A DNA stretch of 40,394 nucleotides from Methanobacteriota archaeon (GTDB lineage Archaea; Thermoplasmatota; Poseidoniia; Poseidoniales; Poseidoniaceae), in contig NZFU01000053.1 in NCBI GenBank assembly GCA_002689345.1, forward strand, positions 1 through 40,394. The letters are read 5' to 3'. The notes under the pieces were generated by a model. The model had not been told where the DNA came from. It made no database searches and saw only the letters and a list, made by a program, of their open reading frames with translations. Shown here one piece after another: positions 33,945 to 40,394 of the stretch. How positions within the stretch are numbered: the first letter of the stretch is position 1; every line of letters begins with the position of its first letter. The position numbers and the translations under genes are program-made.

Positions 33945-36900
33945 TTACTGATTTTGTTGATTTAGCTGAGTCTGCATGTACTGATGTCCGTAATGTGACC
34001 ATTGTTCCATAGTCCAACCGTCTGGTAGTCCAGTAGGAGGTAGTGGTGGCCCAGGTGGCAGTTGTGGTTCATTCAGAGTTTCAACTGGTTGTTGAGCCGA
34101 AATCTCTGGAATGGCTTTACCTGTCATATCTTCTACAACTTCAGCGGTTTGATCCGATTCATCCTCATCTTCACCACGCTTAATTTTCCTCATCTGAACC
34201 ATAGTCCAAACTGCATATGACATCGCACCCAAAGCGATGAGATACATTACAACAGATAATTGTGAATCTGCTATTTGATTTGCCAATGCTTCTCCATCTC
34301 TATCTACTTCATCTTTAATCATCAGAGGTGAGATTGAAATTCTCTGTTTTTCTACACCCGAATCCAGTAACAAAATTCTGTGCTCCAAGGTATCACCAGC
34401 AAAGCCATCGGCTGTAGCATCTAGATATACTTGCATTTTCTTTCCAGAGGAAACATCGAGGCTGGTTGAAGATAACGTATTCCAATCATCTCCTGAAACC
34501 AAACGCTGCAATACGAATGACACATTTCCTGATGCCCCCTCATTCTGTGCCTCTAAGAATAATGAAACAGATTCACCAGATACAGGTGTTGGATTGGACC
34601 AAGACCAAACAGCATCTCTCAAATCAATATCTGGACCGTTTAGTGCTAATGGCCAAGACGCAAGAGGTTCTGATATCGTATTTGATGAACTATCGTAAGG
34701 ATTTCCAGATGCATCAGAACCAGTAACCCATACATCGATTGTATATGATGGAAGAAGCATAGTTGCACCACCATCGGTTAAATCGACATTTCCAGTCCAA
34801 AAGAATTGATCTTCAAATGGAGTTGTTTCAGGTAGTGGAGAAGAACCACGACTAATTTCAGCCTCACCAGCCCTGACAAGATAATGTAAAACCGCAGGGT
34901 TGTCCATGGAAAATCCATTGTCATCTCTCGTTTCTAGCATTACTTGAAGGCTATTTGCCAGAGATATTGGAATTTCTTCACCAGAATCAATTCCGCCCAA
35001 TTGGACTGCATGGATTGTTGGTCTCTCGCTATCAACTGCTAAACGCAATCTAGGTTTGAATTCGGATTGGTCTTCTGCTAAACCGGGCAGTTCTACGAGT
35101 TTGGCCTTCAAATCCAAGTGGCCACTTCGAACATTTGGAACTAGTAAATCTATACTGAAATAGCCACCCTCTCTACTGGTTGTGGTCCATTCATTATCAT
35201 AATCACCTAAAGAGATTGTAAATGACCCTGAAGGAGCCGGAGTTTCATCTTCGGCAAACAAGACTCTGCCGCTGAAGCGAAGTGCTTGTCCTGCACCGAT
35301 AAGAGTTTCATCAAACTCAGGATTGTAATGATTGGTTCCATCTCTCAATTCTATGGCTAGAATATGTCCCGGTTGGGTATCAAACCTCAAGTCATTATCT
35401 AGACTCCATAAATCATTACCTAATCCTGCCTTGTGAATATTACAGGGAGTATTTTCTTCCATACCACAAGGCATATCTTCAATCCACACCTTTGGAATAA
35501 AGTGTGATTGCCCATTTGTATCCCATATTTCAGGGAAATTCCAAGTTAATTGGAACTGTATTGAAACTATCATTCGAGATTGATTCTCGGGATCTAGTAT
35601 TACTGATGAGTAAAGATTGGAAACCGCAAGGCCTGAACCTCCACTCTCTAAATAAATCTCAGGTAGACCGTCAGGGTTCTGTGAGATTGTTGCAAATATC
35701 GAAGTTTCATCATCATCGAAGTCGCCAGCAAGAGCTAACTGAATATACTCTACATCCCACCATCCATTGATATCTGAAACCATCAGAGTAGCACTATAGG
35801 AAATTCCAGGATGTAATGGGTCCAAATCATCATGACCCATGATTGTTGAATTGTCGATATCAATCATTGGTTCGAATTCTTCACGTATGACATACCAAGA
35901 TAACGAATTATCCCACTCAGGAATAACGTCACCTGGCCTGTCCCCACAATATTCATCACTAGCAATATCACAGACAGGAGAGCCCCCCATTGCAATTACA
36001 TTTCCTTGGCCATCTTGACCTGTGACATAGAAAGCCACTTTGTCACCATGAATAAGCATCGAGTCATCGATTAATCCGTTGAAAACATTTATTCCACCAG
36101 GTCTTATTTCAGGAGTTGTTAATGTCTTGATACGGTATTCGATAGGCTCGGGTAGACCATTGAAATTAGCATCTCTACAATCTCCATGGTCACCAACCTC
36201 GCATCCCACCCAATAATGTAAGTCAACAGTTTGAGGAGGGTCTACAGAATCTTGAATCACTACTTCAATAGCCTGACCTCCTGGAGACGGAGGACCTTTG
36301 TGCATTTCAGCAGACATTATTGGACTTGCAAATAGGACTAATGGGGCATTACCATCAAAGATTAACTTGATTGTATTGTATCCCGGGTTAACATATGTTG
36401 ATCCATTTGCTAAATTGAACGCCTCGACAAACAGAACCATACCTCCCGGTTCGGATTCAATTGGTGAGGTAAAAGTCATATTGTATTGGCCAAAGGCTGG
36501 ATTTCCTTCTTCATGAAGGATTGTTGGCTCTCCTATAGGGTCACCATCAAATGTCACGTTTTGTCCTAGGACTCGTAAACTAAAGTCTCCAGCCATAGGG
36601 GAGAATGCAGAGTTCTCAAAATTAATTGCTCCACTAATCGATAAATTGAATCCTCCTCGAACCCAATCACCGGCATACAGTTCTCGTCCAGTCTCTTCCC
36701 AGACTCGCATTGAATCTAATTGAATGTCATTCTCAACATTTAATGAAAGTGTGTCAGTTGTCCAAGCATTAATTTGCGGACCTAAATCATCACTCATAGA
36801 AACAATTGCTTCCATCTTTCTCTCATCATCCCATGTCCAATTAATTCGCATTGGCATCCTTACAGACACTACACCTTCACTATCCAGAGTAGAGGTACAA

Positions 36901-39293
36901 TTACCTACATCAAATTCAACAATTCCATTAGAATCATCAACCACACTACATGAGTCTCCACGCAACCAATTGAATGCAGGGTCGCCTCCATGTGAATTGT
37001 TTAAGCCAATTGTAGCTTCAGTGACACGGTCTACTAAATCGCCATGTGCTAATCGTACAATCAGGTTTCTGTAAACTCCATCTGGAGTTACTAATCCTCC
37101 TTCTAGGCTAGCATCTAATACTCTAGTTTTCAATCTATATTCAATATCCAGTTCGGTTAGTTTAACTCTACCTGGAGTATTGGCTTTTACTGCAATAGGG
37201 ATCTCAACAGTACCTACGCCATTATCTGGAATATGACTATTGAAAGCATCAACTAATCCGGGCGATTCGGAAACTACACTTCCGACTGGAGAATCATCAG
37301 AGGCAACTACTGAACTTTCATTGAGGAAAAGAATTGATTTCCAATCCCATACTCCATCATCACCAACATCCAATTGAGGTGCGTCGGGGTAACCCTCTTC
37401 GTACCATAGAACAAACGAATCAACTTTCGGGGTTATCGTTGTATCATTGGTTCCTAATTGAACTGAATACAGTAATTCATTTCCTGCACCTTGCGTAGAA
37501 AATGAAACTTCAACATTGTTAGATGCAGATTCCCAAGAGGTTCCATTATCATTTGAAACCAATACTGTAGCGGAAGTAGAACTTGGTTCATCCACAGTCC
37601 ATACTGCTCTGACCTTACCCACATTTGTGCCGGTTGAAACCGTTTGACTCATCCAATTTCCTGTAGACAAATATGAAGTGGCATATTCTAAGGAAATCCA
37701 CCAAGATACCGCAGAAGATCCTATCAATTGCATCTTCCATACCAATTCATCACCAGGGTGAGCAAAGTGAATCGTCTGATTCTTTTCGACAGATTCCCAA
37801 TGAGTTCCATTATCTGCACTTACCCAATAATCAACACGATCACCTTGGCTAGTAGCAGACCAGTGATTTTGAACATTCACAGCCAAGACATCCTCTTGTG
37901 TATTGATTGTCTCTCCAACCCAAGTCGTTGTTCCAGGTGCAGGAGTGGTCGGGAATGAGATACCCATTCCAAATTCACGATAATATAGAGTCTTAGCACC
38001 CCATGTTGAATATCCTGCGTCGACCGTTATCAATCGGTCACCATCATAATACAAACCGAGACCTTTCGCAGTGATATCCCTTGTACCAGATTGTGGTACT
38101 AGAGAGGATGAGGTTCCTGATACTGACCAAACGCTGATTTGATCTGTATCGGTGTAATAGTATCCTTTCATACATCTCATGTAGAAATTTCCGGCATGAA
38201 CTGTCAAACCGTGTACATTACTCGTGGATTTACCACACTCGGTTGTAGAGGAAGAACCTGATGAAAACGAATACATATCTTGGCCCCTAGTAAACTGACC
38301 ATTTTCGCTAAAATCATAAGGTACAATACGCCTTTGTTGGCTATGTACAACCCATATCTGATCAGATTCTCTATCATACGAAATACCATTATATTCGCCA
38401 TATTGGGCTGAGATATCATATGACTCTACACATCTCCATACCCAGTCATCTGATACATCGATAGCTAATACTCTGAGGTGCTGAGTAGGTGTTGTCGAGG
38501 AATAAGGATACTTGTAAGTCGAAAATATTCCGTAAAGCATTTCATCATCTGTTATCGTCCAATCCTTGAATCCATATGCTTTGTAATAGGTTGAACTTGG
38601 ATCTTGAGGTAGGTTACAATTTGATTCACGTTGCAAATCGACAACGACATCACGGGTTACATTGTTTGGATGCATCCTAGTGACTACTTTGTCAAACGAA
38701 GTTCCAGTAAATGTTGACATGAACAACCAATCGTGATTTCGAAGTATTGCTCCTTGACCTTGTGCCATGAAATTAGCGCTACTGAGTTTTATCTGGTTGC
38801 TGAATCGGCTCTCATTGGAATTTGAAGTATGTGGTTGCCTAATTGCGAAACTACCATTATCTAACCAAGCATCTGAGTTTGGTAACATTTCTTCATCGGC
38901 AGAATGTGTAGCATATTCAGTATCACCTGAATCGAAACCTAGTGCTAGGTCTTCACTTCTTGCATCGACTCCATTCAATACCCCGTCCATCCATTCATCG
39001 TAAGTATCGGTAGTAACTTGAGACCAACCAGTAGATGATGCACCGGATAGAGTAACTTGGACATCTAGTACTTCAGCACCTTTAGGTAACGCAACTTTGG
39101 TAGTCTTATCTGCGCCACCCTGATACAGGGCGATATTCTCTACGCTTCCATCTGAAAAGGTGTAGATGTGCCTAGAAGCACCATTGGCTTGAGCATCTCC
39201 CACAAATGTCTCAGAAAGCGGACTGAGAGGCGTCAGGACCAAGATGAAAATCATCAAAGATAGAACAGCACGGGATGAGAATTTCTTCGACAT
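33945..39293 (-). CDS. Giant cell-surface protein with single C-terminal membrane helix and GWTMEQW tail
   Basis: The 1782-residue product begins MSKKFSSRAVLSLMIFILVLTPLSPL, a signal peptide. ATG 39293 follows AGGTGA with about 7 bases spacing; TTG 39299 is less likely. The outer part is beta-rich: a propeller-like Trp/Gly/Tyr-rich region (about 170-470), two similar sandwich domains with WVSADNGTHWES and LVSNDNGTSWES, and Ig-like or carboxypeptidase-regulatory-like units (FSGRVLFAEDETP...GGYFSIDL). A helix at about 1679-1701 leads to an acidic 81-residue tail ending PPLPPTGLPDGWTMEQW and a short Gln/Asn-rich piece. The tail matches the subtilase's. It may be a surface-layer or adhesion protein; function unknown. 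Confidence 0.86.
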   Translation of the reverse strand: MSKKFSSRAVLSLMIFILVLTPLSPLSETFVGDAQANGASRHIYTFSDGSVENIALYQGGADKTTKVALPKGAEVLDVQVTLSGASSTGWSQVTTDTYDEWMDGVLNGVDARSEDLALGFDSGDTEYATHSADEEMLPNSDAWLDNGSFAIRQPHTSNSNESRFSNQIKLSSANFMAQGQGAILRNHDWLFMSTFTGTSFDKVVTRMHPNNVTRDVVVDLQRESNCNLPQDPSSTYYKAYGFKDWTITDDEMLYGIFSTYKYPYSSTTPTQHLRVLAIDVSDDWVWRCVESYDISAQYGEYNGISYDRESDQIWVVHSQQRRIVPYDFSENGQFTRGQDMYSFSSGSSSTTECGKSTSNVHGLTVHAGNFYMRCMKGYYYTDTDQISVWSVSGTSSSLVPQSGTRDITAKGLGLYYDGDRLITVDAGYSTWGAKTLYYREFGMGISFPTTPAPGTTTWVGETINTQEDVLAVNVQNHWSATSQGDRVDYWVSADNGTHWESVEKNQTIHFAHPGDELVWKMQLIGSSAVSWWISLEYATSYLSTGNWMSQTVSTGTNVGKVRAVWTVDEPSSTSATVLVSNDNGTSWESASNNVEVSFSTQGAGNELLYSVQLGTNDTTITPKVDSFVLWYEEGYPDAPQLDVGDDGVWDWKSILFLNESSVVASDDSPVGSVVSESPGLVDAFNSHIPDNGVGTVEIPIAVKANTPGRVKLTELDIEYRLKTRVLDASLEGGLVTPDGVYRNLIVRLAHGDLVDRVTEATIGLNNSHGGDPAFNWLRGDSCSVVDDSNGIVEFDVGNCTSTLDSEGVVSVRMPMRINWTWDDERKMEAIVSMSDDLGPQINAWTTDTLSLNVENDIQLDSMRVWEETGRELYAGDWVRGGFNLSISGAINFENSAFSPMAGDFSLRVLGQNVTFDGDPIGEPTILHEEGNPAFGQYNMTFTSPIESEPGGMVLFVEAFNLANGSTYVNPGYNTIKLIFDGNAPLVLFASPIMSAEMHKGPPSPGGQAIEVVIQDSVDPPQTVDLHYWVGCEVGDHGDCRDANFNGLPEPIEYRIKTLTTPEIRPGGINVFNGLIDDSMLIHGDKVAFYVTGQDGQGNVIAMGGSPVCDIASDEYCGDRPGDVIPEWDNSLSWYVIREEFEPMIDIDNSTIMGHDDLDPLHPGISYSATLMVSDINGWWDVEYIQLALAGDFDDDETSIFATISQNPDGLPEIYLESGGSGLAVSNLYSSVILDPENQSRMIVSIQFQLTWNFPEIWDTNGQSHFIPKVWIEDMPCGMEENTPCNIHKAGLGNDLWSLDNDLRFDTQPGHILAIELRDGTNHYNPEFDETLIGAGQALRFSGRVLFAEDETPAPSGSFTISLGDYDNEWTTTSREGGYFSIDLLVPNVRSGHLDLKAKLVELPGLAEDQSEFKPRLRLAVDSERPTIHAVQLGGIDSGEEIPISLANSLQVMLETRDDNGFSMDNPAVLHYLVRAGEAEISRGSSPLPETTPFEDQFFWTGNVDLTDGGATMLLPSYTIDVWVTGSDASGNPYDSSSNTISEPLASWPLALNGPDIDLRDAVWSWSNPTPVSGESVSLFLEAQNEGASGNVSFVLQRLVSGDDWNTLSSTSLDVSSGKKMQVYLDATADGFAGDTLEHRILLLDSGVEKQRISISPLMIKDEVDRDGEALANQIADSQLSVVMYLIALGAMSYAVWTMVQMRKIKRGEDEDESDQTAEVVEDMTGKAIPEISAQQPVETLNEPQLPPGPPLPPTGLPDGWTMEQWSHYGHQYMQTQLNQQNQ
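33982..34049 (-). repeat. Second copy of shared C-terminal tail-coding segment
   Basis: Pairs with 2685-2752 at about 53 of 68 bases by hand alignment and encodes PPLPPTGLPDGWTMEQWSHY-type sequence. It lies at the same place, the extreme C-terminus, in an otherwise unrelated giant protein. Confidence 0.75.
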
Positions 39294-39357
39294 CAACAAT
39301 TCACCTACTTTAGGCTCTAAGCCATAAGACTTGAACTAACCGGCGACGCGTCATATG

Positions 39358-39385
39358 CAGAAATCCCCCTTTAGGGGGAATTCTG
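39358..39385 (-). terminator. Long hairpin after calcium-repeat protein gene
   Basis: The 12-base arms at 39358-39369 and 39374-39385 pair with one mismatch around loop TTTA (TAAA on the minus strand); the inner six pairs hold a C5/G5 block. It begins 7 bases after the stop of the gene ending at 39393 and lies in the roughly 100-base gap before the next start. A terminator for the upstream gene or a 5' element of the giant gene is inferred. Confidence 0.55.
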
Positions 39386-39392
39386 ACCTCAA

Positions 39393-40394
39393 TTAAGCAG
39401 TATTTCTGCTATCATATCTGATAGGCGATGAATCTCCGCGAACTCCGTCATCTTCATCGTCTTTGACTTCGAACCAATCAACCAGCCAATCACCATCGGT
39501 ATCCCAATTCAATGGGTCACTACCTTCTGCGATGTGATCATTATCTAAATCAAGTAGATACCAACCGAATTCATGTTCGCCCAAATCCACTGCAGGTGCC
39601 CGATTTGTGTTACCAACATAATACAAATCCCAATCATCGGTAAGATCACCCGAACATAGAGTTATATCATCACCAGAGTCAAGAATAAGGAAATCTGTGT
39701 CCATATCATTGATAATCAAAACATAACTTTGGTCATCAAGGTTTTTCTTATTCATTCCAAGATAATTAGTAGTATCTTCTGTAACTTCACCCAGACCCAA
39801 AGTAAAGGCCCTGAATTGCCACCATTCGGTAATCGGAGAACCATCCCATATTTCACCAGATAATCTCACTGAATTTGGCGAGTCAAGATTAGGGTTTGCA
39901 ATTGCATAGAATTCCATGAAATTTGTATATGGCGTATATACACAAGAAGCACTACAATCCCAATTTCCATCTTGGTCTGGATCTTCATTAGCATCAAGGG
40001 AATCTGCTGGATTAAATGTAGCCCAAGTCCATCCTAAATTGGGCCGGGACAACGTTCCAGTATTCTGTGAAAGTGGACGGCACGAAGAAGTGTTTGAGTC
40101 ACAATTTCCTCCAGTCGCTGCATCGATCCATTGAACTTCAACATTCAATCTCGAAGAGTAATTGTCGTTACTTTCATTCCATCCTTTTTCATATTCATAC
40201 CAATCAGGCAACATGTCGCCATCTGTATCGTTATCCATTGGATTAATTCCATACTTGAACACTTCACGACCATCTGATAAATTCCAGTCTCTTTCATGCG
40301 ACACTACAGAACCTGCAACGACTTCTGTGTTGTATGTAATAGCATCATTATCTGAATCATTACTATCTGGCCTAGTTCCGTTCAGATATTCCAT
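39393..40394 (-). CDS. Secreted calcium-repeat (thrombospondin type 3-like) protein, 5' end outside window
   Basis: The frame is open to the right edge. The methionine there (MEYLNGTRPDSNDSDND) looks like the middle of a calcium repeat, so the gene very likely continues beyond the window. At least 333 residues are visible. Asp-rich TSP3-like repeats occur: NPMDNDTDGDMLPDWYEYE near the start and DPLNWDTDGDWLVDWFEV near the end, with NEDPDQDGNWDC in between. Four Cys could form disulfides. No membrane helix or tail is present, so it is probably secreted or held by calcium. It lies just upstream of the giant surface-protein gene, possibly as a partner. Confidence 0.85.
   Translation of the reverse strand: MEYLNGTRPDSNDSDNDAITYNTEVVAGSVVSHERDWNLSDGREVFKYGINPMDNDTDGDMLPDWYEYEKGWNESNDNYSSRLNVEVQWIDAATGGNCDSNTSSCRPLSQNTGTLSRPNLGWTWATFNPADSLDANEDPDQDGNWDCSASCVYTPYTNFMEFYAIANPNLDSPNSVRLSGEIWDGSPITEWWQFRAFTLGLGEVTEDTTNYLGMNKKNLDDQSYVLIINDMDTDFLILDSGDDITLCSGDLTDDWDLYYVGNTNRAPAVDLGEHEFGWYLLDLDNDHIAEGSDPLNWDTDGDWLVDWFEVKDDEDDGVRGDSSPIRYDSRNTA

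Noticed and set aside
33931-34017. N-terminal extension of the 140-residue gene
   Set aside because: GGAGGTAA just before ATG 33930 is decisive, and the extension covers the giant gene's conserved tail in another frame.
39300-39392. Possible tRNA or small RNA gene in the gap
   Set aside because: Only one hairpin is seen; there is no cloverleaf or T-loop sequence.

Overview
The window looks like part of the chromosome of a marine planktonic euryarchaeon, most probably Candidatus Poseidoniales (Marine Group II). Archaeal-type genes support this: RNase P protein 4, a CRM-domain YhbY-like protein, type II GAPDH, archaeal PheT and GluRS, archaeosine synthase, archaeal S15, RNase HII and a UPF0201 protein. 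They sit beside genes of bacterial flavour (zinc-LID adenylate kinase, DnaJ) and many long exported beta-sandwich proteins. The placement is from memory of these families, not from a database search. Genes are tightly packed, often with strong GGAGG/GGTGA-type ribosome sites, and several convergent pairs overlap at their 3' ends. I see no tRNA, rRNA, CRISPR array, insertion sequence, phage gene or gene-free stretch above 300 bases.

Layout. (1) 1-8596, minus strand: type II GAPDH, a 1615-residue cell-surface subtilase, then adenylate kinase, RNase P protein 4, a YhbY-like protein and an ArsB/NhaD-type transporter cut by the left edge. (2) 8681-11891, plus: a GXGXG/glutamate-synthase-like protein and pheT. 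(3) 11888-14795, minus: a fasciclin-plus-cupredoxin surface protein and a small anchored protein. (4) 14910-19622, plus: a membrane-anchored exported protein, RNase HII and GluRS. (5) 19606-22400: a small minus-strand gene, a small helical protein and a membrane protein ending in a zinc ribbon. (6) 22401-25617, minus: archaeosine synthase, ribosomal protein S15 and a degenerate RecJ/Cdc45-like protein. (7) 25683-32756: a two-sided membrane protein, DnaJ, a zinc-ribbon membrane protein, a family 2 glycosyltransferase, UPF0201, a pyroglutamyl-peptidase/Nudix fusion and a small membrane protein. (8) 32741-40394, minus: a secreted calcium-repeat protein (cut by the right edge), a 1782-residue surface protein, a small helical protein and a lipoprotein metalloprotease.

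The main theme is a cell-surface programme interleaved with information-processing genes. At least eight products are exported or anchored. Two giant proteins 31 kb apart, otherwise unrelated, end in nearly the same cytoplasmic tail (PPLPPxGLPxGWTMEQWxxYGHQ) behind one transmembrane helix; this is the best candidate for an undescribed system, perhaps an inner-face docking tag for surface proteins. Other points worth follow-up are a stop-codon-embedded hairpin found twice almost identically, a Pcp-Nudix fusion, a RecJ/Cdc45-like protein without catalytic motifs beside S15, and a surface subtilase with an Asn-to-Asp change in its oxyanion motif.
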